Assembly: GCA_023398815.1 (NCBI GenBank) | Contig: JAEWRW010000020.1 | Location: 124,001 to 188,000, forward strand | Source of the DNA: Bacillota bacterium | GTDB taxonomy: Bacteria; Bacillota; Clostridia; Christensenellales; UMGS416 | Reading direction: 5' to 3' | DNA: 64,000 bases | Shown: piece after piece, positions 16,719 to 24,862 of the stretch | Position numbering within the stretch: the first letter of the stretch is position 1 | How the letters are laid out: each line of letters starts with the position of its first letter | The notes under the pieces: model-generated | Told to the model about the DNA's origin: nothing | Databases searched by the model: none | What the model saw: only the letters and a program-made list of their open reading frames with translations | Position numbers and translations under genes: made by a program

Positions 16719-16915
16719 ACCGCGCGGAGTATGGGAAACTGCTGGACGACGTTTGCCGGGAGCTGCAGGAGCCCGGCGGCAACTTCGCGGGGACCGACGG
16801 GGTGCCCCGCATGAGGCCAGAGGACATCCGTGCCATCGCCGCGGTGGCGTTGCTGGTTGCCGACCGCTACTACTCCAACCTGACCAAACTGTTGGCCGAA
16901 CGCAAGGACTTGTAG
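16715..16915 (+). CDS. Small hypothetical protein (66 aa)
   Basis: Unrecognised 66-residue acidic/helical protein with no signal peptide or membrane segment. It starts with an ATGA overlap on the GH9 stop and ends 10 bases before the ThuA-like gene, with GGAGGA before that gene, so it is embedded in the operon. The overlap and the conserved-looking helix (PEDIRAIAAVALLVADRYYSNLTKLLAERK) support a real gene. No function is assigned. Confidence 0.65.
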   Translation: MNRAEYGKLLDDVCRELQEPGGNFAGTDGVPRMRPEDIRAIAAVALLVADRYYSNLTKLLAERKDL

Positions 16916-16925
16916 GAGGAAGCAC

Positions 16926-17687
16926 ATGACCCCGTACCAGGTCACGATGTTTGTCAGCCCCATGGGGCACGACGTCAACCGTGTCAGTGCCCTCGTCAGC
17001 CGGTGGCTTGTGGAAACAGGCTTCTTCCGGGTGGAGATCGTGGGCGAGTGCCCTGCCGCCCGCCGGTCCATTGAGGACTTCATGGACGACCCAGCGGCGG
17101 TGGCTGCCACCGACCTCTTCTACATCGTCTGCCCCGATGACCACTGGGGAAACCCGACCCACCGCCGGGCCTTTGAGGAAACGGTGGCCGGCGGCACGCC
17201 GGTGTTCTTCTCCCACGGCATGCACCCGTGCTTTGGCGATTGGCCGGAGGCTGAACGGATGATCGGCCTCTTATGGCGGGAAACAGCCAGCCACGGCGAC
17301 TTTGACTTCTTCGACGTGCGGATGACCGAGGTCGATCACCCCATCACCCGGGACGTGGAGCCCTTCCGCACCAAGGAGGAACTGTTCTGCGGCCTCACGA
17401 ACGTGTGGAACGTGCCGCTGACGGTGCTGGCTACCGCCCATTCGCCGGCGGAGCGTATCTCCCGCCATGGGCAGCCCGGCACCGGCCAGGATGAACCGGT
17501 ACTGACGCTGGGGCGATACGGTAAGGCCCGCGTTGTTGACTTCCTGCTGGGTCATGTGTGGACACACTACACCGGCCACGGCTTGCTGGAGAACACACTG
17601 ATTGCCTACGAGCCGCCGCAGGTGAAGACCTTACTGCTGCGGGGCTGCGAGTGGGCCATTACAGGGAATGTGGAGGTGTTTGCATGA
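16926..17687 (+). CDS. ThuA-like domain protein
   Basis: A 253-aa protein of the ThuA/class I glutamine amidotransferase-like fold. Hallmarks are the FFSHGMHP turn, EVDHPITRDVEPF (the HPIT motif), TKEELF, VLATAHS, and the LGRYGKARVVDFLLGHVWTHY segment of family members. ThuA proteins occur in sugar-utilisation loci (trehalose/sucrose in rhizobia) and some oxidise or convert disaccharides, but the exact reaction is not settled. It lies downstream of a cytoplasmic GH9 and overlaps the VOC gene by four bases (ATGA). No signal peptide, so it is cytoplasmic. Confidence 0.75.
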   Translation: MTPYQVTMFVSPMGHDVNRVSALVSRWLVETGFFRVEIVGECPAARRSIEDFMDDPAAVAATDLFYIVCPDDHWGNPTHRRAFEETVAGGTPVFFSHGMHPCFGDWPEAERMIGLLWRETASHGDFDFFDVRMTEVDHPITRDVEPFRTKEELFCGLTNVWNVPLTVLATAHSPAERISRHGQPGTGQDEPVLTLGRYGKARVVDFLLGHVWTHYTGHGLLENTLIAYEPPQVKTLLLRGCEWAITGNVEVFA

Positions 17688-18484
17688 GCAAAATTACGGG
17701 AATGGCCCATGGGGCCATCAAGGTTGCCGATCTGGACGCCGCTGTTCGCTTCTGGGTGGATGGCATGGGCATGACGCTGCGCCACCGCGCCGCCGACGCG
17801 GCCATTGTCGCCGCCACCGATGGCGTGCTGCTGGAGATCTTTGCCGGTGGCGAGGCCGTCACCAACCACAGCGGCTTCACCCACCTGTGCCTGACGACCC
17901 ACGATGCCGACGCGGCCTTCGCCCGAGCGCTGGCCTGCGGGGCCACGGCCTCCCGTGGGGAGCCCTACGACCTCGGGAATCTGCGCATCGCCTTTGTCAC
18001 CGCCCCCACCGGGGAGGAGGTCGAGTTCTGGTTCATCGCCCAGGAGGGTGGCCCCCGCCGGGAGCCAGTGGTGGGTCATCAGCACATCAAGGGCTTCGTC
18101 CACGCCGCGCTGACCGTGCCGGACCGTGCGGCCACCGTGCGCTTCTACGAGGGGCTGGGGATTCAGCCCAAGGTGGACTGGGGTTGGGGGTGCTCCATGA
18201 AGCTCGCGGACGGGCGGGAGTTGGAGCTCTTTGACGGCGGCGAGCCCTGCGACAATGGCAGCGGTATCATCCACGTCTGCTTCTTTGCCGACGACGTGGA
18301 TGCCACGCTGCGCCAGGCACTGGCACTGGGTGCCACACCCCACGGCGAGCCCGCCGAGTGGGCCAACATCCGCTACGCCTTCTTCCGTGGGCCTTCGGGG
18401 GAGCTGGTGGAGCTCATGGCCCTGCTGCCCGGGCAGGAGGCCAGTTTCTTCGGCACTGCCGCACCGCTGACTGAGGCGTTCTGA
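17684..18484 (+). CDS. Two-domain VOC (glyoxalase/dioxygenase fold) protein
   Basis: A 266-aa protein of two vicinal-oxygen-chelate modules (about 5-120 and 130-250). Each has the beta-alpha-beta-beta-beta pattern with HxAIKVADLDAAVRFW or HAALTVPDRAATVRFYE openings and a terminal GEEVEFW or GELVELM strand carrying the metal-binding Glu; the first-strand His is also present in each. Reactions in the family range from glyoxalase to isomerase or epimerase; in a sugar operon an epimerase or detoxification role is plausible but unproven. Start ATG 17684 overlaps the ThuA stop and follows GGAGG; the frame upstream belongs to the ThuA gene. Confidence 0.8.
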   Translation: MSKITGMAHGAIKVADLDAAVRFWVDGMGMTLRHRAADAAIVAATDGVLLEIFAGGEAVTNHSGFTHLCLTTHDADAAFARALACGATASRGEPYDLGNLRIAFVTAPTGEEVEFWFIAQEGGPRREPVVGHQHIKGFVHAALTVPDRAATVRFYEGLGIQPKVDWGWGCSMKLADGRELELFDGGEPCDNGSGIIHVCFFADDVDATLRQALALGATPHGEPAEWANIRYAFFRGPSGELVELMALLPGQEASFFGTAAPLTEAF

Positions 18485-18486
18485 CG

Positions 18487-18516
18487 TTGACAGACGTCCG
18501 GCAGCGATGGTATTCT
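18487..18516 (+). promoter_or_regulatory. Promoter of the lacI-type operon
   Basis: TTGACA (18487-18492), an 18-base spacer and TATTCT (18511-18516). The predicted start, near 18523, abuts the operator at 18524. It begins two bases after the VOC stop codon. Confidence 0.7.
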
Positions 18517-18523
18517 AGACATG

Positions 18524-18539
18524 TGTGGAACGTTACACA
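18524..18539. promoter_or_regulatory. LacI-family operator, copy 2
   Basis: TGTGGAACGTTACACA, identical in all 16 bases to the site at 14342-14357, overlaps the predicted transcription start of the regulator gene. This placement indicates autoregulation and a two-promoter regulon. Confidence 0.8.
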
Positions 18540-18573
18540 TTGGGCGTTTCCGCAAGGAAGGAGGGAGTGCGCA

Positions 18574-19647
18574 TTGGCAACCATCAAGGACGTTGCCCAG
18601 CACGCCGGCGTTTCCAAGACGCTGGTATCCCGGTATCTGAACCAACAGAAGGGCGTCAGCCCGGAGGCTCAGGGCCGCATCCAGGCCGCCATTCAAGAGC
18701 TGCACTACCGGCCCAATGGCATCGCCCGGTCACTGGTGTTGCAGCGCACCCATACCATCGGCATCGTGGTGGACGACCTGCGCGCCACGTTCCTCTTCCG
18801 CCTCATTGAGGGGTTGGAGAAGGGCGCCGAGGAGTTTGACCCCGACGAGAAGTACAATGTCATCTTCTGCAACGCCAATGGCGACATGGCCCGTAAGGAG
18901 CGGCACATCCGGTTTCTCAGCCAGGGCCGGGTGGATGGCATCGTCATCTACGGTTCGTTGGTGCACGACGACGAGCTCATCCGCCGCCTGGCGGGGGAGA
19001 ATTTCCCCTTCCTTCTCATTGAGAACGACATCGACGGCCTGGACGTCAACAAGATCGTCATTGATAACGTCGGCGGCGCGTACCAGGCCACGGAGCACCT
19101 CATCGGGTTGGGGCACCGTCGCATCGCCCACATCGGCGGCAACAAGGATTTGAAGATCACCCAGGATCGCGCCGACGGCTACCGCCAGGCACTCCAAGCC
19201 CACGGCATCCCCGTGGACGAGCGTTTGGTTCGCTTCCCGGATTTCTCCGACGCCGACGAGTGGATGCGGCGGGACGACGGCCTCAGCCGCAACCTGTTCT
19301 TCGACCGCGGCTACCGGGAGATGGCTGCTCTCATGAAAGAAGGCTTGCCCGACGCTGTGTTCTTCGCCACCGACCTGTCAGCCTACGGGGCCATGAGGGT
19401 CTTGGGCGAGCGCGGTCTCAGCGTGCCGGGGGACATTTCCTTTGTGGGCTTCGACGATGAGGTGGAGGCCAGCGGCAGCTTCAGCTGCCGGCCCATCACC
19501 ACGGTTCGCCAGCCCTTGCGGCAAGCGGGGACGCTGGGCATACAGCGGCTCATCGCCGCCATCCGCAACCCCGACGCGGCCAAGGAGCGTGTGCTGCTGC
19601 CCACCGAGCTCATCGTGCGGGACAGCACCCGCCCCGCCAAACGATAG
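18574..19647 (+). CDS. LacI-family transcriptional regulator of the sugar locus
   Basis: Repressor of 357 aa. The N-terminal LacI helix-turn-helix reads ATIKDVAQHAGVSKTLVSRYLN, with the hinge at YRPNGIARSL. The periplasmic-binding-protein-like ligand domain includes IGIVVDD, HLIGLGHRRIAHIGG and ISFVGFDD. The start is TTG 18574, preceded by GGAGGGAG at 8-base spacing; the longer open frame from 18487 runs through the promoter and operator and is not used. Two identical operators, before GH9 copy 1 and before this gene, are the likely targets. The inducer is presumably a disaccharide or sugar phosphate from the pathway. Confidence 0.9.
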   Translation: MATIKDVAQHAGVSKTLVSRYLNQQKGVSPEAQGRIQAAIQELHYRPNGIARSLVLQRTHTIGIVVDDLRATFLFRLIEGLEKGAEEFDPDEKYNVIFCNANGDMARKERHIRFLSQGRVDGIVIYGSLVHDDELIRRLAGENFPFLLIENDIDGLDVNKIVIDNVGGAYQATEHLIGLGHRRIAHIGGNKDLKITQDRADGYRQALQAHGIPVDERLVRFPDFSDADEWMRRDDGLSRNLFFDRGYREMAALMKEGLPDAVFFATDLSAYGAMRVLGERGLSVPGDISFVGFDDEVEASGSFSCRPITTVRQPLRQAGTLGIQRLIAAIRNPDAAKERVLLPTELIVRDSTRPAKR

Positions 19648-19658
19648 GAGGAACCGCC

Positions 19659-20429
19659 ATGGCTATCCCCATTTCCCTGGGCCTGTACACCGTCTATGAT
19701 GACCTCTGCCGCGACATGCCGGATACCCTGCGCCGGGTGGCTGCCCTGGGGTATGACGGCGTGGAGTTCTATGGCGAGTTTGCCTGGCCGGCGGAAGACG
19801 TGCGCCGCGCCCTGGATGACGCCGGGCTCACACTGACCGGCTGGCACACCGAGTGGCGGCTGCTGCAGCCCGATACCCTGTATGTCACCATGGCGTACCT
19901 GCGTGCGGTGGGCTGCCCGGTGGCCATCGTGCCCTGCCTGGGTGGCCAGTGGCACGTGGCCCACGGCCCGGGAGAGGAGTGCCGTGCCGTGTGGCAGGGC
20001 TACATTGCCCGCATGAACGAACTGGTTGGGTTGTTGGCCCCCCATGGCATCGCCCTGGGGTACCACAACCACGAGCACGAGTTTCAGCTGCGCTACGACG
20101 GTGAGACCGTGTTTGACCTGTTGTATGGGCAGCTCAACGGGGCCGTGGTGATGGAACTTGATACCGGCAACGCCATTGAGGGCGGCGGCGACCCGGCGGC
20201 GGTGCTGAGGCAGTACCACGGCCGCCCGACCCTGCTGCACTGCAAGCCTTGGTCGGTGGAGACGGGCTTTGACGTGCGGCTGGGCGAGCCGGGCGACCGC
20301 AACGACTGGCCGGCCATCCTGGCGGCCTGCGGCCCGGCCTGCCGCGCCCTGGTGGTGGAGAATGAGGCCAAGGGCGACGGCTTTGCCAATGCGGCGGCCT
20401 GCCTGGCAGGCCTACGGCAGTACCGCTGA
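19659..20429 (+). CDS. Sugar phosphate isomerase/epimerase-like TIM-barrel protein
   Basis: A 256-aa protein of the xylose isomerase-like (AP_endonuc_2) TIM barrel. It has YDGVEFYGEF near the first strands, a central GYHNHEHEF motif with metal-ligand candidates, MELDTGNA, and a terminal VVENEA. Members isomerise or epimerise sugars, inosose or keto-acids using a divalent metal. It lies 11 bases after the lacI stop with AGGAGG and is followed by GH9 copy 2. It is cytoplasmic. The specific substrate is unknown. Confidence 0.8.
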   Translation: MAIPISLGLYTVYDDLCRDMPDTLRRVAALGYDGVEFYGEFAWPAEDVRRALDDAGLTLTGWHTEWRLLQPDTLYVTMAYLRAVGCPVAIVPCLGGQWHVAHGPGEECRAVWQGYIARMNELVGLLAPHGIALGYHNHEHEFQLRYDGETVFDLLYGQLNGAVVMELDTGNAIEGGGDPAAVLRQYHGRPTLLHCKPWSVETGFDVRLGEPGDRNDWPAILAACGPACRALVVENEAKGDGFANAAACLAGLRQYR

Positions 20430-20450
20430 CGACCAACGTAGGAGGGAACG

Positions 20451-22793
20451 ATGAGAGAGCGTTTTGAGAAAGAACTGCGGGAGTCCGGCTATGTGCACAT
20501 GCTGCTGAAGCCCGACCACACCCGTTCGGTGGAGGCGCGGCTGCTGCGAAAGCCGGTGGAGGCCAGCCGCCCGCTGTGGGACGGGCAGGACATCACCCGC
20601 TGGAGCAAGAGTGGCGTGGGGGACATCGAACTCCATGGCCGCGCCCTGCGGCTGGTAGCGCCGGCGCGGCTGGAACCGACCCTGCCCATGCCCCACTACA
20701 CCGGGTTCAGCAGCGTCACCGCGGCTCTCGACTTGCCCGGTCAGGATTGGCAGGCCTACAACCGCGTCGTCTGCCGGGTACGACCCGCCTGCGACGGCTT
20801 CCACAAGCCGTTCCTGACGATCAACCTGCGTAACGATGGCCTGCGCAAGGTGCCCGACGAGTACCAGCGGGAGGGGTTCCACGTCATCAACCTAGAGAAC
20901 GACCGCGACAACGAATGCGTGTGGGAGTTCCCGGACTTGCCCCGCGACAAGGTCGTGGAGCTGTCCTTTTCCCTCAATTGCCATGGCAATGAGCGCTTTG
21001 CCGCCGAGGACTTCGTCTTTGACGTCTTCGACATCCGCCTGGAGCGGGTGAGCGAGCCCGACGTGTCGCTGGGGTGGCAGGGCAACCGGGGCACCATCAG
21101 CCACTCCACCACCGGCTACTGGCTGCACGGGGCCAAGGTGGCCGTGGCACAGGGGGTATCCGGTTCCTTTGAACTGCTGCGGGAGGAGGACGACACCGTC
21201 GTCTTCCGTGGCGAGGCTCGCCCGCTGGAGAATGAGAAGGGCAGCTTTGGCATCCTCGATTTCACCGCCTTTGCCACGCCGGGCCGCTACCGCCTGCGCC
21301 TGGGCGGCGTCACAACCGAAAGCTTTGCCATCGACGAGCGAGTGATGCAGGAGGCGGCCTGGAAGGTCGTCAACTACCTGTATGCCGAGCGCTGCGGCTA
21401 CCCGGTGGGCGGCGGGCACACCTCCTGCCACGGCGACATCACCGCCACCCACGATGGCAAAACCATCCCTTACTGGGGTGGCTGGCACGACGCAGGCGAC
21501 GTCTCTCAGCAGACGGTGCAGAGTGCCGAGGTGGTGCAGGCTCTGCTGGAGCTGGCCGGGGTCGTGGGTGATGACACGGCCCTGCGGCGCCGCCTCATCG
21601 AGGAGGCCCGCTGGGGGTTGGATTTCGTGCTCAAGACTCGCTTCGGCGACGGCTACCGAGCCTTCAGCGTGGGTATGAGCCGGTGGACCGACGGCGTGTT
21701 CAACACCCACGACGACGAGCGTGCCCGGGTGCACAACCGGTCAATCGACAACATCCTGTGCGCCGGTGTGCAGGCCTGTGCCGCCCAAGCCCTGCGGGGG
21801 GAGGACCCGGAACTGGCCTGGGTGTGCCAGCGCACCGCGCGGGAGGATTTCGCCTTCGGTCTTGCGCGCTTTGGGGAGGTGGGCCTGGAGCCCGGCGAGG
21901 TCATGGAGCACACCCACAACGCCAGCCTGTCGCTCTTTTACGCGGCAGCCGCCTGGGCGGCGGCCCAGTTGCTGCGCGCCACCGGTGAGGATGGCTACAC
22001 TGCCGAGGTGGAGCGGTGGATGGCACGCCTGCTGGCCTGCCAGGACAGGGGGGAAGCTGGGCTTGCGATTGATGGATTCTTCTACCGCGATGAGAACAAA
22101 GGCACAATCGTCCACTTCAACCACCAGTCGCGGGAGCATCTCTTTGCCCAAGCGATGGCCGCGGCTTGCGAGGTGCTGACGACCCATCCTGCCCAACCCA
22201 CGTGGCGGGCGGCGCTCGCCCACTACGGTGCGTACCTCAAGGCCCTGCATGCCCACGCCGCGCCCTATGGCATGCTGCCCGCTGGCGTTCATGCCTTTGA
22301 CGAAGCGGATGACGCTGACACCTTTGCCTTGCTCCATGTATACACGAACTACGAGGCCGAGCGGGAGCACTATCAGGCCCAGCTCAGTAGCGGCGTGCCC
22401 CTGGGGTCGAAGCACTGCTTGCGGCACTTCCCGGTGTGGTTCTCCTTCCGCGGCAACACGGCGGTGATGCTGTCGGCGGGCAAGGCGGCTTCCATTGCCG
22501 GGCGGGCACTGGGGGACGAGGCACTTCTGGAGATGGCCCGTGACCAGCTCTACTGGGTGGCCGGTCGGAATCCCTTCGGCCAGTCCCTGATGTATGGAGA
22601 GGGAAGTAACTACGCCCAGCAGTACGCGGCCCTCTGCGGCGAGACCACCGGTGAGCTGCCGGTGGGCGTACAGACCCACGCCGACGAGGACAGGCCCTAT
22701 TGGCCCATGGCCAACAACGCGACCTACAAGGAAATCTGGACGACCACGGCCGGCCATTGGCTGCGGCTGGCGGCCGACCTGTACCAAGGCTGA
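20451..22793 (+). CDS. Cytoplasmic glycoside hydrolase family 9 enzyme (second copy)
   Basis: A 780-aa paralogue of the first GH9 with the same architecture: N-terminal jelly-roll-like region, Ig-like domain (about 205-295), then the (alpha/alpha)6 barrel. Catalytic Asps are in GGWHDAGDVSQQ (Asp347/Asp350) and the general acid Glu is about 761 in ATYKEIW. There is no signal peptide, so it hydrolyses imported oligosaccharides in the cytoplasm. The two GH9s differ around the +1/-1 site loops (CHKD versus CHGD; DAAD versus DAGD), so they may act on different linkages or sugars. The ATG follows GGAGGG. A kinase gene begins 12 bases downstream. Confidence 0.85.
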   Translation: MRERFEKELRESGYVHMLLKPDHTRSVEARLLRKPVEASRPLWDGQDITRWSKSGVGDIELHGRALRLVAPARLEPTLPMPHYTGFSSVTAALDLPGQDWQAYNRVVCRVRPACDGFHKPFLTINLRNDGLRKVPDEYQREGFHVINLENDRDNECVWEFPDLPRDKVVELSFSLNCHGNERFAAEDFVFDVFDIRLERVSEPDVSLGWQGNRGTISHSTTGYWLHGAKVAVAQGVSGSFELLREEDDTVVFRGEARPLENEKGSFGILDFTAFATPGRYRLRLGGVTTESFAIDERVMQEAAWKVVNYLYAERCGYPVGGGHTSCHGDITATHDGKTIPYWGGWHDAGDVSQQTVQSAEVVQALLELAGVVGDDTALRRRLIEEARWGLDFVLKTRFGDGYRAFSVGMSRWTDGVFNTHDDERARVHNRSIDNILCAGVQACAAQALRGEDPELAWVCQRTAREDFAFGLARFGEVGLEPGEVMEHTHNASLSLFYAAAAWAAAQLLRATGEDGYTAEVERWMARLLACQDRGEAGLAIDGFFYRDENKGTIVHFNHQSREHLFAQAMAAACEVLTTHPAQPTWRAALAHYGAYLKALHAHAAPYGMLPAGVHAFDEADDADTFALLHVYTNYEAEREHYQAQLSSGVPLGSKHCLRHFPVWFSFRGNTAVMLSAGKAASIAGRALGDEALLEMARDQLYWVAGRNPFGQSLMYGEGSNYAQQYAALCGETTGELPVGVQTHADEDRPYWPMANNATYKEIWTTTAGHWLRLAADLYQG

Positions 22794-22805
22794 GGAGGGA
22801 AGAGC

Positions 22806-23756
22806 ATGTATTTCATCGGGGTGGATTCGGGCGGAACCAAGACTTCCTTTGTGCTGGCTGACGAGACCGGGCGGATCCTCGCGCGGCACCGCAGCGGCAG
22901 CGGCGGGTTCCTTTCCAACGGCATTGACAAGATCGAGGCTCTGCTGCGGGAGGGCGCGACGGCCCTCACCACAGCGGTGGGCATCACCATGGATGACGTG
23001 ACGCACACGGCGCTGGGCTTCCCCGGCTACGGCGAGACCGACGACAGTGCTGCCGTGCTCGATGAGCTGTGCTCGTCCATCTTTGGCCGGGGCAAAACCT
23101 TTGTGGAGTGCGATTGCTACCTCGGCTGGGCCGGGTCGCTGGCGATGGAGCCGGGCATCAACATCATCGCCGGCACCGGGGCCAACTGCTACGGCGTCAA
23201 CGCCGCCGGCGAGGCTGCCCGCGCCAGCGGCTGGGGTGCCTACTGTGACGAAGGTTCCTGCCGGTGGATTGGCGGGCGGCTGCTGCAGGCCTTTGCCAAG
23301 CAGGCCGACGGACGGGAGCCGCGCACCGCGCTCTACCACCTGTTCAGAGAGCGTGTGGGCATCGTGAACGACCTGCACTTCATTGGGCCGCTCAATCACG
23401 TCTATGGCCCTGACGGCTCCAAGACGGCGGACCTGCAGCGCATCCTCAAGGACATCCACGCTGCCGGCGACCCCGTGGCCGCGCAGATTTACAACGACGC
23501 CGCCCGTGAACTGTGGCAGGCCATCGCCACCGTGGCGTCGAAGCTTGGCATGACCGGCAGCGCCTTCCGGGTGTCCTACTCCGGCGGGCTCTTCCGCTCG
23601 GGTGCCTGTATCCTGGAGCCACTCACCGCCCTCGTTGAGGCCGGCGGCGGCACCCTCACGGCCCCACGGTTTGAGCCGGACCTGGGCGCGGTGCTCATCG
23701 CCATCCGCCAGGCCATCCCCACTTTGGATTGCACGACTTTCGCCTTTGACGAATGA
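22806..23756 (+). CDS. BadF/BadG/BcrA/BcrD-type sugar kinase (GlcNAc/glucosamine kinase-like)
   Basis: ASKHA-fold kinase of 316 aa with phosphate-1 loop GVDSGGTKTS, a phosphate-2 region (INIIAGTGANCYG), the ASGWGAYCDEGS loop, and an adenosine motif near VSYSGGLF. It resembles N-acetylglucosamine kinase and GspK-type glucosamine kinases of the BadF family rather than ROK kinases. It should phosphorylate the monosaccharide released by the upstream GH9. RBS GGAGGGAAGAGC; the gene is tightly packed between GH9 copy 2 and the SIS gene. Which sugar it uses cannot be decided from the sequence. Confidence 0.8.
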   Translation: MYFIGVDSGGTKTSFVLADETGRILARHRSGSGGFLSNGIDKIEALLREGATALTTAVGITMDDVTHTALGFPGYGETDDSAAVLDELCSSIFGRGKTFVECDCYLGWAGSLAMEPGINIIAGTGANCYGVNAAGEAARASGWGAYCDEGSCRWIGGRLLQAFAKQADGREPRTALYHLFRERVGIVNDLHFIGPLNHVYGPDGSKTADLQRILKDIHAAGDPVAAQIYNDAARELWQAIATVASKLGMTGSAFRVSYSGGLFRSGACILEPLTALVEAGGGTLTAPRFEPDLGAVLIAIRQAIPTLDCTTFAFDE

Positions 23757-23773
23757 CAAGGAGGAACACACAC

Positions 23774-24853
23774 ATGGTCAGCATGCTCGATTGCATCAAA
23801 CGGGTTCCCAGCATTCTGGAGACCATCCTCGACCACCGGGAGGAGACGTTCGCCCCGCTGTGGACGACCTTTGGCGCGCGCATGAATGAGGTGGACGAGA
23901 TCGTCCTCGTTGGCTCCGGCACGTCGAACACCTCGTCCATCACCGCCCGGTATCTGGCCGAGCGCCTGTCCGGCATCCGGGTTTCCGTCACGGTGCCCAA
24001 CGAATTCCTTTATAGCCTCACCGCCCGCAATCCCAAGGCCCTGTACCTCTTCCTTTCCCAGACGGGCACATCCATTCTCACCCGCCAGGCGTTGCACTAC
24101 GCGCTGGAGCAGGGGTTCCTGACGGCGGCGCTCTCCGAAGCGGCGACGACGCCCATCGCCCGAGAGGCCGGGGTGTTCCTCGATATGCACTGCGGCAAGG
24201 AAGAGTACCCCATGCGCACCATCGGGTACAGCGCGTCAGTGCTGGGTGTGGCGATGCTCGCGGTGGAGATTGGCCGTCGGCGCGGCACGCTCTCCGCTAC
24301 CAAGGTGGAGGACGCCATGGCCCAAGCCCGGGCCGCCGCAGCCAGCATCCCCGCCGTCATCGACGCCACCATGGCGTGGCTGGACGCCAACCGCCGCAAC
24401 ATGCTCCGGTGCGAGAGCATCATCTTCTACGGTTCCGGCTCTCTCTATGGCGTGGCGCTGGAGGGTGCCGTCAAGGTGTGGGAGACCCCGCAGATCACCA
24501 CCATGGGCTTTGAGCTGGAGGAAGGCCTGCACGGCCCGAACTACGGTTACACCCAACGCCACTGCGTCATCGTGCTGAACGACGGCGGCGTGGACGACGC
24601 CAAGGCCCGCGCCATGGCCAGCTACATGCGGGTGGAGAAGAGCAACGGCTTCCTTGTTGGTGCCAATGCCGATGCCCCGTCTGACCTGGCCTTTGACCCG
24701 AAAGGTGGAATGTTCGCCTGCCTGGAGTTCGCCGCCGTGGTGCAGACGCTGGCCTTCCGCCTGGCCGTTGACCAGGGCCGCGACCTCTACGCTCCCCACG
24801 ACAACAGCGCGATGGAGAAGTACTTCCGCTCCCACAGCGCGGACGACAAGTAG
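23774..24853 (+). CDS. Double SIS-domain phosphosugar deaminase/deglycase/isomerase-like protein
   Basis: A 359-aa protein of two SIS domains, like the isomerase half of GlmS without the amidotransferase domain. The first domain has VGSGTSNTSS and LSQTGTS phosphate loops. The second has YGSGSLYGVALEGAVKVWE and FELEEGLHGPNYGY, corresponding to the GlmS/FrlB catalytic E-x-x-HGP segment. Relatives include archaeal GlmD (glucosamine-6-P deaminase), AgaS and FrlB/GfrF deglycases. Start: ATG 23774 follows AAGGAGG; the ATG at 23753 overlaps the kinase but lies before that site. With the kinase it could send amino sugar to fructose-6-P. Confidence 0.8.
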   Translation: MVSMLDCIKRVPSILETILDHREETFAPLWTTFGARMNEVDEIVLVGSGTSNTSSITARYLAERLSGIRVSVTVPNEFLYSLTARNPKALYLFLSQTGTSILTRQALHYALEQGFLTAALSEAATTPIAREAGVFLDMHCGKEEYPMRTIGYSASVLGVAMLAVEIGRRRGTLSATKVEDAMAQARAAAASIPAVIDATMAWLDANRRNMLRCESIIFYGSGSLYGVALEGAVKVWETPQITTMGFELEEGLHGPNYGYTQRHCVIVLNDGGVDDAKARAMASYMRVEKSNGFLVGANADAPSDLAFDPKGGMFACLEFAAVVQTLAFRLAVDQGRDLYAPHDNSAMEKYFRSHSADDK

Positions 24854-24862
24854 GAGGGTCCC

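Noticed and set aside
21741..23771. Minus-strand 676-codon frame across GH9 copy 2 and the kinase gene
   Set aside because: Antisense shadow of two well-supported genes.
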